Part shown: positions 8,656 to 15,478 of the stretch, piece after piece
Position numbering within the stretch: the first letter of the stretch is position 1
Layout of the letters: every line of letters begins with the position of its first letter
Program-made: the position numbers and the translations under genes
The notes under the pieces: generated by a model
Database searches by the model: none
Told to the model about the DNA's origin: nothing
What the model saw: only the letters and a program-made list of their open reading frames with translations
Assembly (NCBI GenBank): GCA_002373165.1
Contig: DFJS01000094.1
Span: 290 to 33,455 of the forward strand
Source of the DNA: Ruminococcus sp. UBA3665
GTDB taxonomy: Bacteria > Bacillota > Clostridia > Oscillospirales > Ruminococcaceae
Direction of reading: 5' to 3'
Length of the DNA stretch: 33,166 bases

Positions 8656-8683
8656 ATACAATACCTCCTTCTTATCAGATATT

Positions 8684-8705
8684 CATACTGTTCTGTCCCA
8701 GTATG
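8684..8705 (-). promoter_or_regulatory. Inverted repeat in the DUF262 operon leader
   Basis: CATACTG (8684-8690) and CAGTATG (8699-8705) form a perfect 7-bp inverted repeat with an 8-base spacer. It sits between the -10 box and the ribosome site, right after the expected transcript start. It could be an operator or a 5' mRNA hairpin. Confidence 0.55.
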
Positions 8706-8718
8706 TTTCGCAGTTTTT

Positions 8719-8747
8719 ATTATAGCATAATTCGCACAAAAAGTCAA
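8719..8747 (-). promoter_or_regulatory. Sigma-A-type promoter of the DUF262 operon
   Basis: On the minus strand, TTGACT (8747-8742), a 17-base spacer and TATAAT (8724-8719). It begins 10 bases after the rpsI terminator T-run, so the module has its own transcription. Confidence 0.9.
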
Positions 8748-8756
8748 GCGTATAGC

Positions 8757-8785
8757 AAAAGCCCCGAAACATCGAGCTTCGGGGC
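8757..8785 (-). terminator. Intrinsic terminator of rplM-rpsI
   Basis: An 8-bp stem GCCCCGAA / TTCGGGGC (8761-8768 with 8778-8785) is followed on the minus strand by a short TTTT. The short T-run suggests some read-through into the DUF262 operon. Confidence 0.8.
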
Positions 8786-8816
8786 GAATTTGTATTGTAT
8801 TGAGACAGCAGAAATT

Positions 8817-9218
8817 TTATCTCTTGGAAAACTGCGGTGCACGACGGGCAGCTTTGAGACCATATTTCTTTCTTTCCTTCATTCTGGGGTCACGGGTCAG
8901 GAAACCTGCGCTCTTAAGAGCCGGACGAAGTTCGGCATCATACTGAAGCAGTGCACGGGCAATACCGTGACGGATTGCGCCGGCCTGGCCGGTTACGCCG
9001 CCGCCTGCTACTGTGCAGATGACATCAAACTTTTCAAGTGTATCTGTCAGATTCAGAGGCTGACGAACGATTAATTTCAGTGTTTCCAGGCCGAAATAAT
9101 CATCAATTGTTCTGCCGTTGATTGTGATATTGCCGCTGCCGGGAACTAATCTGACTCTGGAAACAGAGTGTTTTCTTCTGCCTGTACCGTAATGGTATGC
9201 AACTTTCGGTTCGTACAT
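8817..9218 (-). CDS. rpsI: Small ribosomal subunit protein uS9
   Basis: The 133-residue protein is full length for S9. It shows YGTGRRKHSVSRVRL near the start, GNITINGRTIDDYF, the glycine-rich TVAGGGVTGQAGAIRHGIARAL, and the conserved basic tail ending in SKR that reaches the ribosomal P-site region. It follows rplM with a 19-base gap and a GAGG ribosome site, the standard L13-S9 operon order. Confidence 0.99.
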   Translation of the reverse strand: MYEPKVAYHYGTGRRKHSVSRVRLVPGSGNITINGRTIDDYFGLETLKLIVRQPLNLTDTLEKFDVICTVAGGGVTGQAGAIRHGIARALLQYDAELRPALKSAGFLTRDPRMKERKKYGLKAARRAPQFSKR

Positions 9219-9237
9219 TTATGTTTCCCTCCTTTGA

Positions 9238-9666
9238 TTAAAATTCGTAAACTTCGGGCTTCTGTGCAGCGTGCTTGTGTTCTGCACCCTTTACTGTGCG
9301 CAGACGCTTAAGCTGATTTGCGCCCTGGGTATTATGCGGAAGCATTCCGGTCACAGCAATGGTCATAGCTTTTTCCGGATTTTCAGCCATCAGTTTTTTA
9401 TAAGAAACTTCTTTCAGGCCGCCGATCCAGCCGGTATGCCAGTAGAATTTTTTCTGTTCCAGCTTTTTGCCGGTCAGGATAGCTTTTTCGCAGTTGATGA
9501 TAATTACATGATCGCCGCAGTCAGTGTGCGGTGCAAAAATCGGCTTGTGCTTGCCGCGGAGCAGAACAGCAGCCTGAGCAGCCACACGGCCGAGGGGCTT
9601 GTCTGTTGCATCTAAAATATACCATTTGCGGCTGATTCCATTTGCCTTTGGCATTGTAGTAGACAT
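9238..9666 (-). CDS. rplM: Large ribosomal subunit protein uL13
   Basis: The 142-residue protein matches L13: KWYILDATDKPLGRVAAQAA, LLRGKHKPIFAPHTDCGDHV, GMLPHNTQG and a basic tail. I chose the ATG at 9666 because GGAGGAAAG lies directly upstream and the usual family length is 142; the open frame extends upstream only through the untranslated leader. It is the first gene of the rplM-rpsI operon and has a strong promoter and structured leader, consistent with autogenous control by L13. Confidence 0.99.
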   Translation of the reverse strand: MSTTMPKANGISRKWYILDATDKPLGRVAAQAAVLLRGKHKPIFAPHTDCGDHVIIINCEKAILTGKKLEQKKFYWHTGWIGGLKEVSYKKLMAENPEKAMTIAVTGMLPHNTQGANQLKRLRTVKGAEHKHAAQKPEVYEF

Positions 9667-9669
9667 GAA

Positions 9670-9796
9670 ACTTTCCTCCATTTTATTTTTGTTTTTTTGA
9701 AAGATAATACATGTTTGCTTCCATTGGTTCAGGCACGGGGATACCCGACACAACAAACACGAGCATTAGCAGTCGGTTACTCTGCAATGCCATACA
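9670..9796 (-). promoter_or_regulatory. Structured mRNA leader, L13-leader-like
   Basis: Between the promoter and rplM the minus-strand transcript can fold into several helices: a closing CATTG/CAATG pairing (9784-9790 with 9721-9726), CCGAC/GTCGG, and CGGG/CCCG around TATC. The short motifs GCAGAGTAACCG, GCTCGTGTT, GTGTCGGG and CCCCGTGC resemble the Firmicute L13 leader as I remember it. A covariance-model match has not been run. Confidence 0.6.
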
Positions 9797-9802
9797 ACTT
9801 AT

Positions 9803-9831
9803 ATTATACTTGTTTTTCCTGTACTTGTCAA
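9803..9831 (-). promoter_or_regulatory. Promoter of rplM-rpsI
   Basis: Minus-strand TTGACA (9831-9826), a 17-base spacer and TATAAT (9808-9803): perfect consensus. Confidence 0.93.
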
Positions 9832-9875
9832 GAGGTTTTGGAAAAAATAAAATAAAAAAATTTTTGAAAAAACAC

Positions 9876-9904
9876 TTGACAAAATAAAAAAAATATGCTA
9901 TGAT
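9876..9904 (+). promoter_or_regulatory. Promoter of tRNA-Pro
   Basis: TTGACA (9876-9881), a 17-base spacer and TATGAT (9899-9904) lie 39 bases before the mature tRNA. Confidence 0.88.
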
Positions 9905-9943
9905 ATAAAAGTCGATGGATTGCCATCGTTACCCCATAAGGGT

Positions 9944-10019
9944 CTGGGTGTGGCGCAGTTGGTAGCGCGCTACCTTGGGGTGGTAGAGGCCGTGGGTTCA
10001 AGTCCCGTCACTCAGACCA
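9944..10019 (+). tRNA. tRNA-Pro (anticodon GGG)
   Basis: A 76-base tRNA: acceptor CTGGGTG pairs with CACTCAG, the anticodon stem CTACC/GGTAG closes the loop TTGGGGT giving anticodon GGG, the T-loop is TTCAAGT, and CCA is encoded. It has its own promoter and terminator. Confidence 0.95.
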
Positions 10020-10029
10020 TGCAATTGAA

Positions 10030-10060
10030 AACCGTCTGCTGTTTGGCAGACGGTTTTTTT
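10030..10060 (+). terminator. Intrinsic terminator of tRNA-Pro
   Basis: A 10-bp stem AACCGTCTGC / GCAGACGGTT with a 6-base loop and five further T. It lies at the 3' edge of the convergent zinc-ribbon gene. Confidence 0.92.
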
Positions 10061-10253
10061 AATTTTCTGTGCAGTCTTTTTCTTCTGGCAGAACTCGTTG
10101 ATTCCAGCATTCGACAGCATCCAGTTTGTTTTTAAAATGCACTGTGCTGCATCCGCAGACGGTACATTGAATATTTTTGGTTTTGTCCCATGATTCGCCC
10201 AGATAGGCTTCTCCGCCGCAGAAGGGGCAGGGCTTGAGCTGATCTGATTTCAT
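10059..10253 (-). CDS. Small Lar-like zinc-ribbon protein
   Basis: This 64-residue protein has the layout of the Lar restriction-alleviation family: LKPCPFCGGEA with Cys9 and Cys12, IQCTVCG with Cys30 and Cys33, then DAVECWNQR. The four cysteines should bind one zinc. The ATG at 10253 follows AAGGAG at an 11-base spacing, rather long; no better in-frame start exists. It lies 49 bases after the ExbD-like genes on the same strand with no terminator between, so it is probably the last gene of that operon. The Lar name in such short proteins often reflects only the zinc ribbon, so restriction alleviation is unproven here. Confidence 0.7.
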   Translation of the reverse strand: MKSDQLKPCPFCGGEAYLGESWDKTKNIQCTVCGCSTVHFKNKLDAVECWNQRVLPEEKDCTEN

Positions 10254-10302
10254 TGAAATGCATTCTCCTTTGTAGATTGTAACAGGTTTTGTGATATACG
10301 CT

Positions 10303-10761
10303 TTAGTCTGATTTGACAATGCTGATTCCGTCATCCTGCAAAGCGGCAGCAATGGTATCGTATGCTTTTTTAGAGGCTTTCTGGTTTACGAGCTTGACAG
10401 CCGGCAGTTCCTGACTGCGGTGCAGGATTGTCAAAAGATCGTCCAGGTCATAGATCTGATTTCCGTAAAGATATTCGTTTCCGACAACGGTAATGACAAC
10501 ATAGCCGCCGCGTTCGGTAACGGGTTCTGTTTCCGGAATGGTTTCAGATTCTGTTTCTGTGACTGCAATCATTTCCATTGTTTCCGGAATTTCTTCCGGA
10601 GAAATATTTTCATTGGCCTGGATGGCAATGTCAGTTCCATTGCCCAGGCCGCCGGAATTCAGTCTCATGTACAGATACATTCCGCCGGCTCCTACGGCCA
10701 CGCTGACGGCAACTACAAGCAGGACAGGAAACAAGGCCAGCCCTTTCACTGATTTTTTCAT
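10303..10761 (-). CDS. ExbD/TolR-like membrane-anchored protein (second copy)
   Basis: The 152-residue protein has one N-terminal membrane segment (about residues 9-31), a Glu/Thr-rich linker, and a C-terminal domain of about 65 residues that follows the ExbD/TolR fold pattern: YVVITVVGNEYLYGNQ, then LDDLLTILH, PAVKLVNQKASKKAYDTIAAAL and GISIVK. Its membrane segment has no aspartate, unlike a proton-carrying ExbD, so it may be a structural or sensing partner. It starts 6 bases after the upstream ExbD-like gene, and its ribosome site GGAGG is formed by the last codons of that gene. The family call rests on pattern, without a database search. Confidence 0.68.
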   Translation of the reverse strand: MKKSVKGLALFPVLLVVAVSVAVGAGGMYLYMRLNSGGLGNGTDIAIQANENISPEEIPETMEMIAVTETESETIPETEPVTERGGYVVITVVGNEYLYGNQIYDLDDLLTILHRSQELPAVKLVNQKASKKAYDTIAAALQDDGISIVKSD

Positions 10762-10767
10762 GCTGCA

Positions 10768-11358
10768 TCAACCTCCGAAATCTGAAATATCCAGTTCGAT
10801 ACAGTAAAAATGCGGATAAGTCCGCCGTACCTCCCGGAACGCTTCATGAATAGTATTAAATGCCGTTTCCGAGCCGATTTCTGTACCGTCATAAAAAAAC
10901 AAAAACGGAATTTTATCTTCCTGTTCATAGCCTTGTTTTTGCAGGATGATTATAATTTTCTGACTGATTTCCTGACGTGCATCCTGTTCCAGTACGGCAA
11001 TCTGATTTTCCTGCCCGGAGGCTTCTTCCTTGCGGCGGAATTCCAGTGTCCAGAAATCGCCGGAAGCTTCCATGATTAATTTGCTTTGAATCAGCGTTCC
11101 GCGGCTGAGTTCCATCAATGCCGTAAGATCTACGGCTTTTCCGTGACTGACTTCTTCCAGAACAGAAAGCTCTTCTTCTGCCTGTTCTATCAGGGCTTCC
11201 GCAGTTTCAGAGAGTGCGGCGGCATCCTGCATAGCCTGATCGGCGGTATTTTTGGCTTCTTCTACTTCAAAATGACTGAACAGAATAAAAAAGAACAGAA
11301 TCAGCATAAAAACGTCCAGCAGAGAGGTGAAATCCAGAATGATTTCTCGGAGTTTCAT
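10768..11358 (-). CDS. ExbD-like membrane protein with conserved channel aspartate
   Basis: The 196-residue protein begins MKLREIILDFTSLLDVFMLILFFF: one membrane helix with the aspartate of the ExbD/MotB/TolR pattern (Asp15). A long acidic coiled coil covers about residues 32-75. The C-terminal part (IPFLFFYDGTEIG, then FNTIHEAFREVRR) resembles the extracytoplasmic ExbD domain only loosely. The start overlaps the stop of the ExbB-like gene by 4 bases, so the pair is translationally coupled. It probably forms the stator-type channel with the ExbB-like protein and couples ion flow to work across the wall or envelope. The substrate of that work is unknown. Confidence 0.7.
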   Translation of the reverse strand: MKLREIILDFTSLLDVFMLILFFFILFSHFEVEEAKNTADQAMQDAAALSETAEALIEQAEEELSVLEEVSHGKAVDLTALMELSRGTLIQSKLIMEASGDFWTLEFRRKEEASGQENQIAVLEQDARQEISQKIIIILQKQGYEQEDKIPFLFFYDGTEIGSETAFNTIHEAFREVRRTYPHFYCIELDISDFGG

Positions 11359-11840
11359 GATAATTCGCCTTCTTTTTCTTTTTTGCTGATTTTTTCAACC
11401 GAAACTTTTTTCATTCTGGATTCCGGGGGCGGTTCCGGGCGGTTCAGCAGGGATTCCATCCAGGACTGAACCAGCGCATGAATAATTTTAAAAATAACAG
11501 AAAAAATAATTCCCCATGCAGTAGAAGTCAGCGCGTTGAAGAATTTCAGCTTGATGACTTCCAGGTCGCCGGACAAATCCAGTTCCAGCAGTGCCTTGAC
11601 CGTTCCGAACATTCCCAGCAGGGGAAACAGCGAAATAAATGTAACAAATAAAGTATAAAACACGCCGAGCATCTGATGAATTCGTTTAATTGGCTGGTTA
11701 TTTTTCAAATCTTTTTCTATCATCCGGGCAAGCCAGACGGATGTCGCCAGAAATACCAGTGCCAGTACCGCAAAAATTAAAATATAACTGTCGCTGGTAT
11801 GAATACTGCTGAATAATTTTTTCAGGAAATCTTCTTCCAT
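11355..11840 (-). CDS. MotA/TolQ/ExbB-family proton channel protein
   Basis: The 161-residue protein has three membrane segments: near residues 16-37, near 66-90, and near 106-132. The last two carry the family signature FPLLGMFGTVKALLEL and FFNALTSTAWGIIFSVIFK, the channel-lining region of ExbB/TolQ/MotA. It is short relative to MotA and lacks the large cytoplasmic torque domain. ATG 11840 has GGAGG 7 bases upstream; an ATG at 11867 has no site. It heads an operon with two ExbD-like genes under a consensus promoter, divergent from a glycosyltransferase. No TonB, Tol-Pal or flagellar gene is in the window. Confidence 0.85.
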   Translation of the reverse strand: MEEDFLKKLFSSIHTSDSYILIFAVLALVFLATSVWLARMIEKDLKNNQPIKRIHQMLGVFYTLFVTFISLFPLLGMFGTVKALLELDLSGDLEVIKLKFFNALTSTAWGIIFSVIFKIIHALVQSWMESLLNRPEPPPESRMKKVSVEKISKKEKEGELS

Positions 11841-11874
11841 AGTAATTCCTCCGACTGCAAACGACATTTTTTAT

Positions 11875-11903
11875 ATTATAACTCATATTTCCCGTTCTGT
11901 CAA
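11875..11903 (-). promoter_or_regulatory. Promoter of the ExbB-ExbD operon
   Basis: Minus-strand TTGACA (11903-11898), a 17-base spacer and TATAAT (11880-11875). It is back-to-back with the glycosyltransferase promoter 20 bases away. Confidence 0.92.
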
Positions 11904-11923
11904 GATTCCGGATTTAAAATCTA

Positions 11924-11952
11924 TTGACAAACCGCCCCTGCTGTGCTATAAT
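11924..11952 (+). promoter_or_regulatory. Promoter of the GT2 glycosyltransferase
   Basis: TTGACA (11924-11929), a 17-base spacer and TATAAT (11947-11952): perfect consensus. Confidence 0.93.
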
Positions 11953-12004
11953 TAAAATAATATTTATCTTTCGCACAAATTCCATAAACGGAGGAATCAG
12001 TATC

Positions 12005-12964
12005 ATGAATCAGAATCCAGTGCTGTATCTTGTCATCCCCTGCTATAATGAAGAAGAGGCACTTCCCGAGACTGCAAAACAGCTGAAACAAAAAATGAAT
12101 ACCCTGATTAACCAGCAGAAAATCAGCCCTCAAAGCCGGATTGTATTCGTGAATGACGGCTCCAAAGATAAAACATGGCAGCTGATTGAGAATTATCACA
12201 GGGAAGACAAGCTCTTTCAGGGGGTCAATCTTTCCAGAAACAAAGGCCATCAGAACGCCTTGCTTGCCGGACTTATGACTGTCAAGGACTGCTGTGATAT
12301 TACCATCTCACTCGATGCCGATTTGCAGGACGATATTGATGCTATTGACGGTATGGTGGAAAAATATGGCCAGGGCTGCGAAATTGTCTACGGAGTCAGA
12401 AATTCCCGCGAAACAGATACGTTCTTCAAGAAAACAACTGCCGAGGGGTATTATAAACTGATGAAAATGCTGGGGGCAGATATTGTCTTCAATCATGCCG
12501 ATTACCGCCTGATGAGCCGCAAAGCTCTGGAAGGTCTGGAACAGTTTCAGGAATCCAACCTGTTTCTGCGCGGCATTGTCCCTATGATCGGCTACCAGAC
12601 AGGCGAAGTCTACTATGCACGCAAAGAACGTATGGCCGGAGAATCCAAATATCCGCTGAAAAAAATGCTGGCGTTCGCCTGGGAGGGGCTGACCTCTCTG
12701 ACCGTCAAACCGATTAAAATGATTACCGGATGCGGAGCAGTTATTTTCCTGATCAGTATTATTATGCTGGTCTATTCGCTGATCCGGCACCTGACAGGTG
12801 CTACTATTACCGGATGGACTTCTATGATGTTTTCCATCTGGGCAATCGGCGGCCTGCAATTATTAAGCATTGGCATTATCGGCGAATATATCGGCAAAGT
12901 GTATCTGGAATCCAAACACAGGCCGAAATTCATCGTCAAAGATTATCTGAACGATGAAATATAA
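12005..12964 (+). CDS. GT2 polyprenyl-phosphate glycosyltransferase (GtrB/DPM1-like)
   Basis: The 319-residue protein has a GT-A domain: LVIPCYNEEEALPET near the start, IVFVNDGSKDKT, NLSRNKGHQNALLAGL and the metal-binding ISLDADLQDD. Two C-terminal membrane segments follow (GAVIFLISIIMLVYSLI and MMFSIWAIGGLQLLSIGIIG). This layout is that of GtrB-type enzymes, which load a sugar from a nucleotide donor onto undecaprenyl phosphate on the inner face of the membrane. ATG 12005 has GGAGG about 10 bases upstream; the open frame extends further only through the promoter. It appears monocistronic. The donor sugar is unknown. Confidence 0.93.
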   Translation: MNQNPVLYLVIPCYNEEEALPETAKQLKQKMNTLINQQKISPQSRIVFVNDGSKDKTWQLIENYHREDKLFQGVNLSRNKGHQNALLAGLMTVKDCCDITISLDADLQDDIDAIDGMVEKYGQGCEIVYGVRNSRETDTFFKKTTAEGYYKLMKMLGADIVFNHADYRLMSRKALEGLEQFQESNLFLRGIVPMIGYQTGEVYYARKERMAGESKYPLKKMLAFAWEGLTSLTVKPIKMITGCGAVIFLISIIMLVYSLIRHLTGATITGWTSMMFSIWAIGGLQLLSIGIIGEYIGKVYLESKHRPKFIVKDYLNDEI

Positions 12965-12991
12965 AAAAATCCCAATACTGAAAAAATAAGT

Positions 12992-13013
12992 AAAACCGGC
13001 TTTATTTCGCCGG
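12992..13013 (-). terminator. Terminator-like hairpin overlapping the small ORF stop
   Basis: On the minus strand, GCCGG...CCGGC (13009-13013 with 12996-13000, loop of 8) is followed by TTTTACTTATTTTTT. The hairpin loop contains the stop codon of the 38-residue ORF. Confidence 0.6.
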
Positions 13014-13118
13014 CGTGTAGATTCTGACCGGAGCGTCGCTCTGCGCGAGGACAGCCAGCTTTTCAGTATCTGACGGATGAGGAATATAAATCTTGACAGG
13101 CGGTTCGGCATTACTCAC
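13002..13118 (-). CDS. Small 38-residue protein with repeated PV-K/R-IY-x-P motif
   Basis: An ORF starting at GTG 13118 with AAGGAG (13133-13128) 9 bases upstream, ending with TAA inside a terminator-like hairpin. It reads MSNAEPPVKIYIPHPS, then a middle of about 13 residues, then APVRIYTPAK. The start and end echo each other as PVKIYIP and PVRIYTP, possibly two edge strands or a short linear motif. The stop of the upstream helical protein is 24 bases away, so both are probably on one transcript. Good ribosome site, spacing and terminator support a real gene; function unknown. Confidence 0.6.
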   Translation of the reverse strand: MSNAEPPVKIYIPHPSDTEKLAVLAQSDAPVRIYTPAK

Positions 13119-13142
13119 AGAACATCTCTCCTTTGGCAGTTT

Positions 13143-13586
13143 TTATAAATACGGCGTGATTCTGTCCAGATATTCCCGTTCGTGAGAAAGAATTTTCTTT
13201 CCCTGCTGACGGATTTCATCAGGAATATCAGGATTTTCATTTATTACCTGATGCAGCTGAATCATTCCCATGTTGGTGCCTTCTGCCATGAGTCTGGCCG
13301 CCTGGTGAACATCAATTCCCTTCAGCTTTCTCATGCGGATGGTAAAATCTGTCCAGAACTTCGCCATTGTGCCCTGTTTGACGGGCAGCTGATAATATTC
13401 AGCCAGCTGGGAAGTAAGATTCTGCTTTTGATGTTCGTAATATTCCCGCTGATAAAACAGTTCTTTCCGGAAATTTTTATCTGTGACCGTATCCAGCAGA
13501 CTGTCAATTGCCGATGCGCCCACGGCGGCATTTTTATAATAGCCGTTGAGTACGTTTCCGACAGGGCTGGTAATTTCTTCTTCCAT
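13143..13586 (-). CDS. Helical-bundle hypothetical protein, possibly ferritin-like fold
   Basis: The 147-residue soluble protein is almost entirely helical, with amphipathic segments near residues 13-33 (GNVLNGYYKNAAVGASAIDS), 37-67 (FRKELFYQREYYEHQKQNLT), 82-115, and 120-143 ending EREYLDRITPYL. The pattern of His and Glu in the helices resembles ferritin-like four-helix bundles, but a full di-iron motif is not obvious. ATG 13586 has AAGGAG 8 bases upstream. A weak promoter (TATACT with a poor -35) lies in the divergent gap with the plus-strand membrane gene. The 38-residue ORF follows. I do not recognise the family with certainty. Confidence 0.75.
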   Translation of the reverse strand: MEEEITSPVGNVLNGYYKNAAVGASAIDSLLDTVTDKNFRKELFYQREYYEHQKQNLTSQLAEYYQLPVKQGTMAKFWTDFTIRMRKLKGIDVHQAARLMAEGTNMGMIQLHQVINENPDIPDEIRQQGKKILSHEREYLDRITPYL

Positions 13587-13644
13587 ATACAGCACTCCTT
13601 TTCTGATTGATTTCAGAATTAGTATACCACAGAAAGGAGCATTT

Positions 13645-14154
13645 ATGAAATCTGTCCTGAAAATTTTCGGTTTGCTGATTCTTGCCGAAATTCTGACGCT
13701 GTTTATCAATCTGACATTATCATTTTCGGGTCATCTGCTGCTGCGGCTGCTGTGCGGCATCTGCACTTGCAGCATTCTGGCCGGGCTGTGCGGTCAGGCA
13801 GGATACAGCATTGCCGAAACGCACAGAAAACAGCATAGAAAAATCAATACTTTCCGGATTTTCGGCTTAGGCTTTGTCAGCAGCCTGCCGTTTTTGATTT
13901 GCTGGATTCTTCTGTTCTGTGCAAGACAGAATCTCATCAGTCCGGAATTCTACAGGAGTTATAAACTGCTGTGTGCGCCGTTCCTGAATATCTGCAATCT
14001 GTTCAGTGCCGATGTATCGGCGTTAAGTCTGCCTGTTTCGGGGCTGATTACTCTGCTGATTCTTAGTTTTCTGCCGATGGCGGCATTCTGCATTGCCTTC
14101 TGTGCTGACCGGGACGGAAAAACACTCGAACAGATTTTATATCACAAATCTTAA
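13645..14154 (+). CDS. Predicted four-segment membrane protein
   Basis: The 169-residue protein has hydrophobic segments near residues 4-24, 27-50, 72-95 and 132-155, with a basic cytoplasmic loop EtHRKQHRKI-like between the second and third. No catalytic motif is recognised. ATG 13645 has AAAGGAG 6 bases upstream. The only upstream sequence is the 58-base divergent gap, where a -10-like TATACC lies but no good -35. Function unknown; a small envelope protein is all that can be inferred. Confidence 0.75.
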   Translation: MKSVLKIFGLLILAEILTLFINLTLSFSGHLLLRLLCGICTCSILAGLCGQAGYSIAETHRKQHRKINTFRIFGLGFVSSLPFLICWILLFCARQNLISPEFYRSYKLLCAPFLNICNLFSADVSALSLPVSGLITLLILSFLPMAAFCIAFCADRDGKTLEQILYHKS

Positions 14155-14160
14155 AAACAG

Positions 14161-15309
14161 TTATGCAGCCGGTTCGGTCAGTTTTACGGACGAGCGGCTG
14201 TGTTTTGTTTTTTTCTCTGCATACATCTTAGAGTCCATCTGGTTCAGGAAAACATCTGCCGAACTCTCGGCCTGATACATGCTGTGCCCCAGCGAAAACG
14301 ACAGCAGATACTGTTTTTTCTGTTCCTGATTGAATGCTTTGACAGCTTTCCGGAGTTCTTCTTCGATAGTCAGCATGTCTTCTTCCTGTTCCGTCCGCAG
14401 AAGAATGATAAATTCATCCCCGGCAAAACGGATGGGCAGTGCTCTGGCCGGAATGGAACGGCGTATGATTTTTGCCGCTTCGATTAAGGCATCATCCCCC
14501 ACAGTATGGCCGTATTTGTCATTGATAATCTTGAAATAATCCAGGTCAATCATAATTCCCCCGGCGGAAAGATGCTTCCGGCTGATACGGGTCAGAATAT
14601 GCTCCAGATAATTCCTGTTATAAAGCTTTGTCAAAGGATCGATATAAGAAAGCTCGTTTTGCAGACTCATATAAATTCCCACCAGTCCCAGAGCCGTACA
14701 GCACCAGCCGACTGAAATTCCGTAGAAAATATACTGTGCCGTCGCGCCAAGCACAATCGGCACAATAAACATATAAATCGGGAAAAAATGATCTTTCCCG
14801 TATTTTTTTCTGTACTGCATCCGCAGAATCATGCTGTAGACCAGATAACCAAACGTAACCAGATAATAACAATATCCGGCCGGCTGACGGTAATAAAAAT
14901 TCTCTTCGTCTATACTGAACAGAAACTCGAATTTCAGATTCAGCACAATCCCGGCCGCGCCGATTATGGCCGGAATACAGACTCTGGGATATAATTTCCG
15001 GATTCTTTTCTCATCATGATATAATCTTAAATCCACATAGATACACCATACTGACGAAACAAACAGGTTTGCCAGATACAGATAAGTATCCCCCAGCATA
15101 TGCATCATGCGCACGCCGGGAAAAAATTTTCCGTCAATCAGGAATGTGAACATTTCTGCCATGCACGATACGGCTGTAATCACAATCATGACAGTAAATA
15201 AATTATCACTCAGCTGCTGACGCTGCCGGACAAGATGACTGCTTATCAGGAGAATGACAAGCAGGGCAAAGCCGATACAGTTTGTCAGAATAATTGCTTG
15301 TAAGTTCAT
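14161..15309 (-). CDS. Multi-pass membrane diguanylate cyclase (AGDEF variant)
   Basis: The 382-residue protein has six or seven membrane segments in the first 210 residues and a C-terminal GGDEF domain: IDPLTKLYNRNYL, GGIMIDLDYFKIINDKYGHTVGDDAL and the active-site variant RFAGDEFIILL. The A for the first G is common among active cyclases. No RxxD inhibitory site precedes it. The start is uncertain: AGGAGG (15328-15323) is 1 base from an ATG at 15321 and 13 from the ATG at 15309; I chose 15309. It has a good promoter and stands alone. Its membrane half may be a sensor; the signal is unknown. Confidence 0.88.
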   Translation of the reverse strand: MNLQAIILTNCIGFALLVILLISSHLVRQRQQLSDNLFTVMIVITAVSCMAEMFTFLIDGKFFPGVRMMHMLGDTYLYLANLFVSSVWCIYVDLRLYHDEKRIRKLYPRVCIPAIIGAAGIVLNLKFEFLFSIDEENFYYRQPAGYCYYLVTFGYLVYSMILRMQYRKKYGKDHFFPIYMFIVPIVLGATAQYIFYGISVGWCCTALGLVGIYMSLQNELSYIDPLTKLYNRNYLEHILTRISRKHLSAGGIMIDLDYFKIINDKYGHTVGDDALIEAAKIIRRSIPARALPIRFAGDEFIILLRTEQEEDMLTIEEELRKAVKAFNQEQKKQYLLSFSLGHSMYQAESSADVFLNQMDSKMYAEKKTKHSRSSVKLTEPAA

Positions 15310-15347
15310 AGAAGCCGCCATGCCTCCTGTTAAAAAAGAATACTCTT

Positions 15348-15376
15348 ATTATAGCACAAACCTGAAAAATTTTCAA
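15348..15376 (-). promoter_or_regulatory. Promoter of the second diguanylate cyclase
   Basis: Minus-strand TTGAAA (15376-15371), a 17-base spacer and TATAAT (15353-15348). Confidence 0.88.
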
Positions 15377-15436
15377 TATGATGAATAAAAATTCACAAAA
15401 ATTTACAAATTTCACATAATTTTTCCGGAAAGAATA

Positions 15437-15473
15437 ATCTGCTCCCGCCGGATTCAGTCCGGCAGAAGCAGAT
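15437..15473 (-). terminator. Terminator-like hairpin after the CPBP gene
   Basis: ATCTGCT/AGCAGAT and GCCGGA/TCCGGC stack with a small internal mismatch and a 5-base loop. The following minus-strand sequence is only moderately T-rich (TTATTCTTT). Confidence 0.65.
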
Positions 15474-15478
15474 ATTTC

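Noticed and set aside
8659..8661. TTG at 8661 as start of the first DUF262 gene
   Set aside because: It is only 2 bases from AGGAGG, while the ATG at 8655 has an ideal 8-base spacing.
10303..11840. Zorya (ZorAB) defence system
   Set aside because: The ExbB-like protein is short and lacks the long ZorA tail, there is no OmpA-like ZorB domain, and no ZorC/D/E genes lie next to it.
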